Assembly (NCBI GenBank): GCA_029783825.1
Contig: JAREIK010002664.1
Coordinates: 1-64,000, forward strand
Direction of reading: 5' to 3'
Source of the DNA: Sapria himalayana
Taxonomy: Eukaryota > Streptophyta > Magnoliopsida > Malpighiales > Rafflesiaceae
DNA length: 64,000 nucleotides
Shown here piece after piece: positions 49,127-60,655 of this stretch (the stretch's first letter is position 1; each line of letters opens with the position of its first letter). The notes under the pieces were generated by a model, which was given only the letters and a program-made list of their open reading frames with translations, did no database searches and was not told the origin of the DNA. The position numbers and the translations under genes are program-made.

Positions 49127-49651
49127 TATAAGCTGTAAATTTAATATTTAAATATAATTATGCATTAAACTTTTTAAGTTATACACATAGTATGATACAA
49201 TTATTTATAGTTATATATTATTTTACATATAATATATATAGTTATAAATAGTTATATATAATAAAACATATAGTTATATATAGATATATTAATACAAGTA
49301 GCTATAAGTGGTTATACATAAATATAAACAATGTTATAAAAAATATTTTGTTTTAATTATTTTAATACATAAATGTATATATAGTTACAAATATAGTTAT
49401 ATAAATTATATAGACATTTATTTAATTATACAAATATTTATATATAGTTATATACATATAGTTTAAACTAATGTAGTTTGTTGTTATACATGTATTTATA
49501 AATATAGTTACATGTGGTTATACATTTAGTTGCACATATAGTTAAACGTATATTTATACATGTAGGTTTATAGATTTGTTCATTTAATTTTATATATTTA
49601 TAGATATAGTAATGTATAGGTATAGATATATTAAAATACTTTTTTATATAC

Positions 49652-49713
<62 letters not shown>

Positions 49714-50519
49714 AATATAAGCTGTAAATTTAATATTTAAATATAATTATGCATTAAAATTTTAAAGTTATACACATAGTAAGATACAATTATTTATAGT
49801 TATATATTATTTTACATATAATATATATAGTTATAAATAGTTATGTATAATAAAACATATAGTTATATATTGATATATTAATACAAGTAGTTATAAGTTG
49901 TTATACATAAATATAGACAACGTTATTAAATATATTTTGTTTTAATTATTTTAATACATAAATGTATATATAGTTACAAATATAGTTATATATAATTATC
50001 TAGACATTTATTTAGTTATACAAATATTTATATATAGATATACACATATAGTTTAAACTAATGTTGTTTGTAGTTATACATTTATTTATAAATATAGCTA
50101 CATGTGGTTATACATTTAGTTGCACATATAGTTAAATGTATATTTAAACATGTATGTTTATATTTTTGTTAATTTAATTTTATATATTTATACAAATAGT
50201 AATGTATAGGTATAGATATACTAAAATACTTTTTATATACTACTATATACAAAAATATATTAATATAAGTTGTAAATTAAATATTAAAATATATTAATTA
50301 TGCATAAAACTGTTAAAATTATACACATAGTAAATATAATTATTTATAGTTATATATTATTTTACATATAATATATATAGTTATAAATAGTTATATATAA
50401 TTAAACATATAGTTATATATAGATATATTCATACAATTAGTTATAAGTAGTTATACATAAATATAAACAACGTTATAAAATTTTTTTTGCTTTAATTATA
50501 TTAATAGATAAATGTATCT
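48781..50519. repeat. AT-rich tandem array, three units of about 560-590 bases
   Basis: A marker phrase around GTAGGTTTATAGATTTGTTC recurs at 49,001, 49,562 and, diverged, 50,151, giving spacings of about 561 and 589. Each unit also carries GACATTTATTTAG, GTTGTATGTAGTTATAC-like and ACATAGTAAGATACAAT phrases and an (AT)n tract of varying length (longest about 70 bases at 49,655-49,710). A fourth partial unit continues at 55,160-55,277 beyond the inserted copia element. The domain lies immediately behind the TNP2 N-terminus, as its relative does in CACTA-1. Confidence 0.85.
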
Positions 50520-50524
50520 ATAGT
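50520..50524. repeat. Target-site duplication ATAGT (left) of the copia element
   Basis: ATAGT immediately precedes the left LTR and recurs at 55,155-55,159 after the right LTR. Removing the element restores the ATAGTTACAAATAT phrase found uninterrupted in sister units of the array (about 49,382 and 49,970). Confidence 0.9.
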
Positions 50525-50759
50525 TATTATTTTAATATGGGGGTAGGTGAAAATCACCTTGCCCACATTGGAAAATTGTTTGGAGATTTCCAAATTTTTT
50601 CCTATATAAAGGGCTTTTCTATTTCTTTGAAAATCATTCCCATGTATTCCAATTTCTCATTTTCTTTTGAATGTATTTTATTTCCTGATATAATTTATTG
50701 CTTTACTTTTGAATTTTCTATCTTTCAAATTATTGCGGGTTTAGTTTTATTTCATAACA
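50525..50759 (+). repeat. Left LTR of the copia element
   Basis: 235 bases, starting TATTATTTTAATATGGGGG and ending ATTTCATAACA. A TATA box (CTATATAAAGGGC) lies at 50,603-50,615. The first dinucleotide is TA rather than the canonical TG; the end is the canonical CA. Confidence 0.93.
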
Positions 50760-50760
50760 G

Positions 50761-50775
50761 TGATATCAGAGGAGG
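50761..50775 (+). other. Primer-binding site, tRNA-iMet type
   Basis: TGATATCAGAGGAGG, one base after the LTR, differs at two positions from the common plant copia start TGGTATCAGAGC. That sequence is complementary to the 3' end of initiator tRNA-Met. Confidence 0.8.
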
Positions 50776-50959
50776 TTAGTTAGTAACTTTTGTAGTTAGT
50801 GCACTTTAGAAAAGTTCTGTCAAGATGGCGATAAGAGCCTCAAGGTTTGTGGTATTTAAGAGGGTAATTGTGCCCCTCCACTTACCTGGGAACTTTTTTA
50901 GTATAATAACACAAATTGTTATTATTATTCTCGGTTACTGTTCACTGTAAATGTGAAAC

Positions 50960-53900
50960 ATGACAACAAAATTTGAAATAGAAAAATTCAATGGAAGTAA
51001 TTTTTCATTGTGGAAAATGAAAATTAAGACAATTTTGAGGAAGGATAATTGCTTAGATGCAATTGGAAAAAGGCTCACCGGAATTCCTGACGACAAGTGA
51101 AATGAGATGGAAAGTAATGTTGTGGCTGACCTGTATTTGGCACTTGCTGATGGAGTATTATCGAGTGTGGCAGAAAAGAATACGGCAAAAGAAATTTGAG
51201 ATACTCTCACAAGGTTGTACGAGGCAAAGTCACTTCACAACAAGATCTTCTTAAAAAGAAGACTGTACAGTTTACAAATGATGGAATCTGTTATGGTAAC
51301 TGATCATATCAATACTCTGAATACTTTATTTTCGCAACTTACTACGTTGGGTCACAAGAGAGAAGAAGTTGAACGTGCTGAGATTTTACTTCATAGTTTA
51401 CCTGATTCGTATGATCAACTCGTCATCAATCTAATGAATGGTGTATTGACTGATAGTTTAATTTTTAATAATATTGCCTCTGCCATCTTAGAAGAAGAAA
51501 ATAGACGTAAAAACAAAGAGGATAGATATGTAAATGCACAACAAATAGATGCTTTGACGATGATACGAGTGAGATCAACGGAGCGTGGCCCCAGTGGGAG
51601 TCAGAATTATGGTAGATCAAAATCTCGAAGTAAGAAAAATATTAAATGTTATAACTGTGATAAGAAAGGACACTTAAAAAGAGATTGTTGGTTTATGAAA
51701 AGAAATATAGATGATAAGTTATCTAAGACACAAGGGAATGTTGCAAGCATCAATGATGAAGATAGTATTTTGTATAGTGAGGTAACAACAATAGTTGAAA
51801 GTAAAAAACAGTTTAGTGATGTATGGTTGCTAGACTCAGGAGCATCGTGGCATATGACTTCTCGGAGAGATTGGTTTCAAAAATATGAACCAATCTCAGG
51901 TGGGTCAGTGCACATGGGTGATGATCATACTTTGAAAATTATTGGTGTGGGTACTATCAAAATTAAAATGTTTGATGGTATGATTCGTACCATTCAAGAT
52001 GTACGACATGTGATTGACTTGAAGAAAAATCTATTGTCTTTGGGACAAATAGATAGTCTTGGATGCAAAACTCATATTGAAAATGGGATGATAAAAATTG
52101 TGAGATGTTCACTCGTGGTAATGAAGGGAAAAAAGATTACGGCAAATTTATTCATGCTTAAAGGAGAAACAGTATAGGAAGCAGATGCATGTGTTGCATC
52201 AATTACTAAGGAAGAAGAATCAACAATGATATGGCATCTTAAACTATGTCACATGTCAGAACAAGGTTTGAAGATTCTCTCTAATAAAAAGTTACTTCCG
52301 AGGCTCAAAATAATAAATTTACCTTTTTGTGAGCATTGTGTTACTAGTAAGCAGAATAGATTGGCATTTAAAAGATCAAATGTAAGAAGTAAAATTACGC
52401 TAGACTTTATATATTCTGATGTATGGGAATCACCTGAAATATCTTATGGAGGAGCAAAGTATTTTGTATCCTTCATTGATGATTATTCAAGGAGATGTTG
52501 GGTATATCCAATCAAGAAAAAGTCAGATGTATTTTTAACTTTTAAAGAATTCAAAGTATGGGTGGAACTTGAATATGGTAAAAGAATTAAGTGTTTGCGG
52601 ACAGATAATGGAAGTGAGTATACAGTTGGTGAATTTCTTGTTTTTTGTAAGCAAGAATGTATCAAACGACAGTTCACAGTCACATACATGCCACAACAAA
52701 ATGGAGTAGCAGAATGGTTGAACAGAACTCTTGCAGAAAGAATTAGAGTAATGTTAATGACTACAAGACTACCCAAGTCCTTTTGGGCGGAAGCAGCAAA
52801 AACTGCATGCTATGTGATAAATTGATCGCCATCAATATCGATTGATTTGAAGACACCGATGGAGATGTGGATGGATAAGCCAGCAGACTACTCTACTTTA
52901 TATTATTTTGGATGTCCTACATATGTAATGTACGACACCCAAGAAAGAGCAAAGCTGGATCCAAAATCCAGAAAATGTATATTCTTAGGGTATGCTGAAG
53001 GAGTAAAGGGGTATCGCCTGTGGGAACTCACTGACCACAAGGTAATAATCAGTAGAGATGTAATTTTTAAAGAAAGAATTGAAGATTATAGCACATTAAA
53101 AGAAGTTTCAGAAACTACCACTGTGCATATAGAAAATGATCAGAAACAAGATGTTCCAAAGTCAATGGAGAAAGAATTAGAGCATGAAGCACAAGAATAA
53201 GTCGTGTCTGAGGCTCAAGGGGTTAGTCGGCCAATTCGTAATAAAAGACTGCCAGCTTGGCACTCGGAGTATGTTATGGAGAGCAACATTGCATATTGTC
53301 TCCTAACATAAGATGGAGAACCATCAACATTTCAAGAAGCTTCAAATAATTCAGATGCATCTCTGTGGATGACAGCAATGGTGGAAGAAATTGAATCTCT
53401 ACACAAGAATAAGACTTGGAAGCTAGTACCGTTACCAATCGGAAGAAAAGCTATTGGAAACAAATGGGTTTACAAGATAAAGTGGGATAGCAATGATCAA
53501 ATAGAATGATATCGTGCATGATTGGTGATAAAGGAGTATGCTCAGAAAGAAGGTATTGACTTCAATGAAATTTTTTCTCCGGTGCTTCGTCTTACAACAA
53601 TTAGAGTAGTAATGACTCTATGTGCTACACTTGATTTGCATTTGGAGCAGTTAGATGTTTACACTATTTTTCTTCATGGAGAAATTGAAGAAGAAATTTA
53701 TATGTTCTAGCCAGAAGGATTTGTTGAAATTGGTAAGGAAAACTTGGTTTGTAAGTTGAACAAATCTCTATACGGTTTAAAAAAAGCACCGAGGTGTTGG
53801 TATAAGAGATTTAATTACTTCATCATGAGCCTTGGATATAATAGACTAAGTTCATACCATTGTACATACTACAAAAGGTTTAAAGAAAATGATTTCATCA

Positions 53901-54904
53901 TTTTACTATTATATGTGGATGACATGTTGGTAGTAGGCCCAAACAAATGTCGAATCCAAGAATTGAAGGCACGGTTGGCTAGGGAATTTGATATGAAGGA
54001 CTTGGGACTAGCTAACAAGATTCTAGGGATGCAGATTTACCGAGATAGAGATAATAAGAAGATTTGGCTTTCTCACCAAAATTATTTTAACAAACTCTTG
54101 TGTCGCTTTAACATGCAAGATAGTAAGCCAATTTCTACCCCTCTTACTGTTAATTTCAAATTATCCTTAAGTATGTGTCCTAGCTCGGAAGAAGAGAGGA
54201 TGAAGATGTCTCGAGTACCCTATGCATCAGCAGTGGGAAGTTTAATGTTTACAATGATTTGTACAAGACCAGATATTGCACAAGCAGTGGGAGTGGTTAG
54301 TCGATTCATGGCAAATCCGGGCTTAGAACATTGGAGTACTGTGAAGAGGATTTTCAGATATCTGAAAGGAACCTCAAATACTACAATATGTTATGGAAGT
54401 TCAGATCTTATTGTCAGAGGTTATGTTGATGCAGACTATGCTGGAAATGTTGATAATAGCAAGTCTACAACAAGTTATGTTTTTTCTCTTGCTGGAGGAG
54501 CTGTAAGTTGGGTTTCGAAATTGCAACCTATTGTATCTACTTCTACAACAGAAGCAGAATATGTTGCAGCTACACAAGCCAGTAAAGAAGCAATCTGGTT
54601 GCAAATACTATTGGAAGAGCTTGGATATAAACAAGATAAGGTTACTTTATTTTGTGATAGTCAAAGTGCTCTACACTTGGCAAGAAATCCAGTATTTCGC
54701 TCCAAGACAAAACACATCAGGGTACAATATCATTTTGAATGAGAGAAAGTAGAAGAAGGAAGTGTGGATTTGCAAAAGATTGATACCGAAGAAAACATAG
54801 CGGATGTTTTAACCAAACCGATCAGCAATGACAAGTTTGAATGGTGTAGAACTTCATGTGGCTTAACAAGATTGGAAGCATGTATTGACAAGCAAAGAAA
54901 GTGA
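50960..54904 (+). pseudogene. Copia gag-pol polyprotein, ten in-frame stops, no frameshift
   Basis: 1,314 codons in a single frame. Gag starts MTTKFEIEKFNGSNFSLWKM. A CCHC knuckle (CYNCDKKGHLKRDC) is near residue 230, the protease motif DSGAS at about 292, and the GAG-pre-integrase H..LCH at about 425. The integrase has its Asp (SDVW), Asp (TDNGSEY) and Glu (NGVAEW) residues. The RT box YVDD is near 985, RNase H has VDADYAG and TEAEYVAA, and the C-terminus has DVLTKPI. Stops lie at 51,098; 51,197; 52,175; 52,823; 53,198; 53,309; 53,507; 53,519; 53,708 and 54,740. Each is explainable by one C-to-T or G-to-A change from a Trp, Arg or Gln codon, as expected from deamination of methylated cytosine. 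No frameshift is needed. Not functional. Confidence 0.95.
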
Positions 54905-54909
54905 TTTTC

Positions 54910-54920
54910 AAGTGGGAGAA
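54910..54920 (+). other. Polypurine tract of the copia element
   Basis: AAGTGGGAGAA lies directly before the right LTR, the usual plus-strand priming site in plant copia elements. Confidence 0.85.
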
Positions 54921-55154
54921 TATTATTTTAATATGGGGGTAGGTGAAAATCACCTTGCCCACATTGGAAAATTGTTTGGAGATTTCCAAATTTTTATTAT
55001 ATAAAGGGCTTTTCTATTTCTTTGAAAATCATTCCCATGTATTCTAATTTCTCATTTTCTTTTGAATGTATTTTATTTCCTGATGTAATTTATTGCTTTA
55101 CTTTTGAATTTTCTATATTTCAAATTATTGCGCATTTAGTTTTATTTCATAACA
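54921..55154 (+). repeat. Right LTR of the copia element
   Basis: 234 bases, TATTATTTTAATATGG to ATTTCATAACA. Substitutions versus the left LTR near 54,995, 55,043, 55,085, 55,114 and 55,134. It carries the same TA start as the left LTR. Confidence 0.93.
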
Positions 55155-55277
55155 ATAGTTACAAATATAATTATGTATAATTATATATACATTTATTTAG
55201 TTATACAAATATGTATATATAGTTATACATATATATTCTAAAATAATGTTATATGTTGTTATACATGTAATTATAAA
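55155..55277. repeat. Target-site duplication (55,155-55,159) and fourth partial unit of the AT-rich array
   Basis: ATAGT, then the continuation of the interrupted array unit (TACATTTATTTAGTTATAC and ATGTTATATGTTGTTATAC phrases). It ends abruptly at 55,277 where the CACTA-like repeats begin. Confidence 0.85.
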
Positions 55278-56580
55278 CATTACAAGGAAATGTTCATTTT
55301 GCTAGGGAATTTTAGCTAGGGATTAATCCGTAGCTAAATTGCGAGGGATCATCTAGGGAATAGCGAGGGATTTATGATTTTTCTTTGAAATAAAAATTTG
55401 CAACAGGTTAGTGATGGAATATTTTTTGTTAATTCTGCTCATGAAAAGCTGGGAATTTAGCGACAGATTTAGCTAAGGATTAGTGACGTCAAATTATCAT
55501 AAATTCCACTTAAGAAAAGTGAGGAATTTAGTGGCGGATCAGCGATGGAAAACTTTCGTAAATCTCGTTCAAAAAAAGCGAGGAATTTAGAGATGGATTT
55601 AGCGACGGATTAGCCACGAAAAATTTTCGTAAATTCTATTCAAGAAAAGCATGAAATTTATCTACGGATTTAACGACATAATTTCCCTAACTAATAAAAT
55701 CCAGAATTTAGTGATGGAATTTGTGATAGATTTTCTATAGCTAATAAAATCTAGAATTTAGCAACGGATTTAGCGAATGATTTTCCCTAGTTAATAAAAT
55801 ACATAATTTAGTGACAGATTTAGTGAAGGTTTTTTTCTAGCTAATAAAATCCATAATTTAGTGATGGATTTAGCTATAGATTTTACCTAGCTAATAAAAT
55901 CACTAATTTGGCGATGAATCTATTGACGGATTTTCCCTAGCTAATATAATCCAGAATACGAAAAATTTAGCGACGGAATATCTTTTAGCTAATGAGATCT
56001 ATAATTTAGTGGCGGAATATCCCTAGCTAATGAGATCTATAATTTAGCGACGGATTTAGCGATGGATTTTCCCCAGCTAATAAAATCATGAATATAGTTA
56101 TAAATTTTGAGACGGAATTTTCCTAGCTAATAAAATATGGAATTTGGCTACAAATTTAGTGATGGAATTTCTCTAGTTATTTACATCCATAACATAGTGA
56201 CAGATTTCAGCGACAGAATTTCCTAACTAATTACATCTGGAACATAGCGATGGATTTTAGCAATAGAATTTCCCTAGCTAATTATACCCCGAAATATTAC
56301 GACAGATTTAGTGATAGAATTTTCCTAACTAATTACATACTAAAAATAGTGACTGATTATCGCAACATAACTTCCTTAGCCTATACTTCCTGAATATAGT
56401 GATGGATTTTTATGACGGATCTTCCCTAGCTAATTAAATCCGGAATATATCGTTGGATTTAGCGACAGAACTTCCCTAGTTAATTAAATCCAAAATATAG
56501 CGAAGGATTTAGTGACTCAACTTTCCTATCTAATTAAATCCCAAACATAGTGGTGGAATTTCTCTAGCCAATATTTAATT
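55278..56580. mobile_element. CACTA-like subterminal repeat array with degenerate terminus
   Basis: Begins CATTACAAGGAAATG, a near match to the CACTACAAGAAAA terminus. It continues for 1.3 kb as about twenty degenerate units of roughly 55-65 bases, each with a GAATTTAGCGACGGATTTAG-like half and a TTTCCCTAGCTAATAAAATC-like half. The same motifs occur in the CACTA-1 ends, but the array here is about three times longer. No transposase gene follows. Confidence 0.75.
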
Positions 56581-58140
56581 TTTTAATTTTCAAAATTTTT
56601 TATTATTTTTAATATTTTATTTAATTTTGTTTATTAAATATATGTTAATAGTCTATAGATGAGCAATCCTTGAAGAATACATTCTCCTCATAAAATCTTA
56701 AAAAATGATATTATAAATAAATAATTTAAAAATATAAAAATAAAAAAAATTATATTAATAAGGGCTAAAATAACTTTTGTTATGATGTATTAATTTTTTA
56801 AAAAATTATACGAAAAATTTTTCTAAAATTTTTAATTAAGAAACTAGATAATATGTATCAAAGTAACATTAAATAATAAATTCAATAAGTATACTAATTT
56901 TTTTCAATATTTTAAAAATTAAATTAATGGTAAAATTTCTACTAATATAAATGTAAATTAATTAATTATATGATAAAATAAAAAATATTTTCAAAAATAT
57001 TTGAATTGACAAATAAACTAGTAAATATTAATATTATTATAAGTATAAAAAAATTTATGATTATAGGAAACTTTTAAAAAAATGAATAATAAATATTTTG
57101 AAAATCTAGAAATATAATAAAAATATAAAATTTTTAATAAAGTTAAAAGACAATAAATTAATATTTTATAAATAAATACGTATATACTTGCTTCTACTAA
57201 AATTTATACAAATTAAATAATTGAGTAATATTTTTACAATTAGCTTTTAACATTTATTATTTTTATTAAAATAATAAATATATCTTTTTTTAATTATCTT
57301 CTCACTTTATGTAATTTTTTAAATTTTAAAAATTATTAATGATATCAAATAATATGAAATTTTATGTCTTTTAATTATTTCATATTATCTTTGTAAAAAT
57401 TAATATGAATTCTTAAAAAATTATAACCATAAAATATAAATTTTTATATATTTTTTAACATTAAAAGTATTTTATAACTCTTAGGTGAGTGGCTAGAAGA
57501 CAAATTATCTTTTCATTTATGTCTTATTATATGAAGTTTGTTAATTTTGTACCTATTGATATTTTTTTTAATATGGCTAAACATATTTTTTTTATTGTTT
57601 ATATATTTATTGTTTAATTAATATTATAATAAAAAATTGTAAAGTATTTGTTTTTCATTTGTACCTTGCTACATGCACATTAATTTTGTTGAAAAAATTT
57701 TAATAGTAAATATAATTAATGAGTATTTTTGTAATATATATATATATATATATATTGTTTATTTAATGTTTTAATAATTAAAAATATAAATATTTTCCTA
57801 AATATAATTTCTGTCTCTCGATGCCAAAGCATCTCTAACACTTGAATCGAATTTCTCTGCATTCCACCATCTATCTCTCGATGCCGAGGCAACAAAATTT
57901 AATCGATGTTTAAGTTTTAATTTGTTATTGATTTAAGGTACGTTTTATATATTTATTTTTCATATATTATATTGGATTGCTTAATCAAAGATTAAGCATC
58001 TTGATTCTGTTTTTATTTTCTTTTTGAAAATATTTTTTAATCACCATGGTATGCTTGGATTGTGTATATAAACTTATTCGTATAAATACTTCATTCATTT
58101 GTGATATAATACATTGTCCTTGTGTTGATTTTGATGGTGA
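56581..58140. repeat. Dispersed AT-rich repeat, copy B (related to palindrome core)
   Basis: Aligns to 33,841-34,870 in its first 850 bases, and to 16,460-17,110 and 18,060-18,780 of the palindrome. The TTTACATA and GATA arrays of the palindrome are absent here. A perfect 16-base palindrome, AATTTTTTAAAAAATT, sits at 56,792-56,807, at the position equivalent to the palindrome centre. The similarity ends at the TATC array. Non-coding. Confidence 0.65.
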
Positions 58141-59068
58141 TAGTAACTCTCTATCTCACTATTCATCTATAAGTCTTTCAATCCATAACTTTATATATAT
58201 ATATATTTGTCTATATGCACATCTATCTATTGATCTATCTCACTATCTATTTATCAATCTATGTAATTATATAACTATCTATCAATCTGTCTATTTGTCT
58301 ATCTATTAATCTATCTATCTATCTATATTTCATTATATCTATCTATCTATATGTCTATTTATCTATATGTTTATCTATCTATCTATCTATCTATTTACCT
58401 ATCTATCTATCTATCTATTTACCTATCTATCTATTTTCCTATCTATCAATCTATCTATCTATATTTCTTTCTATCTATCGGTCAATATGACTTTTTATTT
58501 ATCAATCTATTTGTCTATCTATCTATCTATCTATCTATCAATCTATCAGGCTATCACTCTATCAATCTATCTATGTATTTATTTATATTTCTATTTGTAT
58601 ATCTGTCTATTAATCTTTCTATCTATGTACTTTTTAGTCTATTTGCCTATCTATCTTTCTATTTATTTATCAATCTATCTATCTATTTATTTATTTGTAT
58701 GTCTATCTATATATCTCTCTATCTAACTATCTATTTATCTTTCTATCTATTTGTCTATATTTCTTTCTTACTATCGATATATCTAATGTATCATTCTTTT
58801 TGCTTATCTTCCTATCTTTCTATCTATCTATATATCTATCTGTCTGTCTGACTGTCTATCAATCTATTTGTCTATCTATCTTTTTGTGTATATATCTATT
58901 TGTCTATTTGTTTATCTCTCTATCTATTTATTCGTCTATATGTCTATTTATCTATCTATTTATATGTCTATCTGTCTTTCTATCAATTAGTCAATCCATA
59001 AATTTGTTTATTTAACTATCTATCTATTTGCCTAACTTTCTATTTGTCTATCTATTTATTGATCAATC
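58141..59068. repeat. Imperfect (TATC)n array
   Basis: About 0.9 kb of TATC with TGTC, AATC and TTTA variants, in the same orientation as the right-arm array. Its left edge coincides with the end of homology to the palindrome (GATTTTGATGGTG, about 58,127-58,139), and its right edge abuts the 3' end of the LINE. The frames it opens are repeat artefacts. Confidence 0.93.
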
Positions 59069-59079
59069 TATTTCTTAAC

Positions 59080-59990
59080 TTTTTTAAAGGTTTTTATTAT
59101 TAATATTAACCCTCTCTTTTGGCGGAGGAATACCATTTGTACAAGCTAGCATCTACCCAATTCCCTCTTACACCCTTATCCAAGAAAAAAAGAAAGTTTC
59201 AAGTCTAAATGAGCTTATGTGTTTCTATACTTTAACACTTTAGGTCCTACTTTAAAATCCTTTTTGTATTAACTTTTATGCCTCCTTTCTACCCTTTATT
59301 CTTTAGACCTTATCTTTCCTTGCTACCTAGGCATATTTGAAGCTTTCCTATGCCTCCATTCATTGAATACTCCTATTGTCACTATAATTTCCTGCAAAAA
59401 AAAATACAGAATTTGTGTAAAAATTAACTCTATCTATTTACTTACCTTTGATTGATCCGGCTGAATATATTCTGGATAGCTGTATAGAACTTCTGCTGGA
59501 TGTTCTTTCCATAGCTTTTTAGCCCTCCCCTTCTCCTTCCTTTATCCTCTAACCTTTTGTATCTCTTGCCTTTAATCCTTCCAAATCTGAATTGCACCTT
59601 ACATCGCTCCTAGTTTAATCTATTCCAGATTCTATATTCTGGATTCTATTGACCTTTTAACCACATAAAATAACACATGACTCATCCTTTCCTTTAAACT
59701 AGGTTATGGATCTCAAACAAAAAATTGAAAAGGAATTTTTGCGAAACAAGATAAAGAGTGTTCTTCCTCCAAACACATCCTTCTTTGATGTCTTTCCTTA
59801 GCTTGAAGCCTGTTAAGCTGCTAAGAAAACAAAAAAAAAAAGCAACAAAAACTACAATTTCAATTCATTTTACCTTCCCTTCTACCTCTTGCTGAATCAC
59901 CTGATTATGTGTATTTGGCTTCTTCCCGCATAGTCATATCCTGCAAAGAAAACTACACACCGTGCTACTTCTTTAAATAATATTCCTGTC
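59080..59990 (-). other. LINE 3' untranslated region
   Basis: About 0.9 kb with no frame. The distal part reads (minus strand) TAGCTTGTACAAATGGTAT, CCTCCGCCAAAAG and TTAATATTAATAATAAAAAC, resembling the 3' ends of plant L1-type elements. T-rich pyrimidine tracts on the plus strand correspond to A/G-rich untranslated sequence. Confidence 0.6.
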
Positions 59991-59994
59991 TATT

Positions 59995-60655
59995 TTTACT
60001 TATTCTTAGGTAAGGGAATGTAATTTTATCTAATCTTGCTAATCCTTTCAATTTTATCGGTAAAGATTCCTCATCATACTCCGCCGCCCCTTCTAACAAT
60101 CCTATTTTAGCAAGCTTGTCTGCCAATGCATTTGCTTCCCTTTATACATGTAATATTGATGCATTTAATTCTTTAGCAAGACTAACTATTATTTCTATCT
60201 CCTTCTCATGCCGCCACAGTACTAGTTTTTTTATTAAATAACTCAACCAATAATGTTGAGTCTTCATGTATTTGCAAATTTCTATACCCTAGCTTATTAC
60301 AGACATATAATCCTTCCTTTAGTGCCCTAATTTCTGAGTGCAGTACATAGTAGGATTTTACTACTAGTGTGAAAGCTTTCCTAATTCTACCTTCAGAGTC
60401 TCTTATTACTCCTCCACTTCCTGCAATTCCTAAATCTCTATTGAAACTACCATCAGTATTCAACGATAGTTTCCCTTCTGGAGGCCTATTCCAGCTTATA
60501 CTTTTAACCCAATGAATCCTTTTAATCTTAGTGGAGAGATTCCATGTTTTCCTGGCTTCTTTATCCATTTCGGAATTATCTAATATGATAGGTTTTATAC
60601 ATGATATATTACTAATTTCCAACTTAATGTCTTTTAGGATATCATCTACATTCAT
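59995..60655 (-). pseudogene. LINE ORF2: RNase H domain
   Basis: An RNase H (RVT_3-type) domain with all four acidic positions: Asp in LNTDGSF, Glu in HSEIRALKEGL, Asp in HEDSTLLV and Asp in REANALADKLAK. The last lies beyond the stop at 60,206 in a different reading piece (about 60,150-60,110). The frame then runs to KITFPYLRISK near 60,000. One stop lies before REANALADK. Such C-terminal RNase H domains are typical of plant L1-like elements and are absent in mammalian L1. Confidence 0.85.

Larger units (their letters stand above)
50525..55154 (+). mobile_element. Complete Ty1/copia LTR retrotransposon, coding-defective
   Basis: 4,630 bases in all: LTR 50,525-50,759, primer-binding site at 50,761, one gag-pol frame 50,960-54,904, polypurine tract 54,910-54,920, LTR 54,921-55,154, and a 5-base target duplication. 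Domain order gag, protease, integrase, reverse transcriptase, RNase H defines copia. The LTRs differ at about eight positions by eye out of 235, so the insertion is fairly recent. It sits in an AT-rich tandem array next to CACTA-2. Confidence 0.95.

Noticed and set aside
50537..50779. 80-codon frame at the start of the copia element
   Set aside because: It lies within the left LTR and primer region and is repeated in the right LTR; not a gene.
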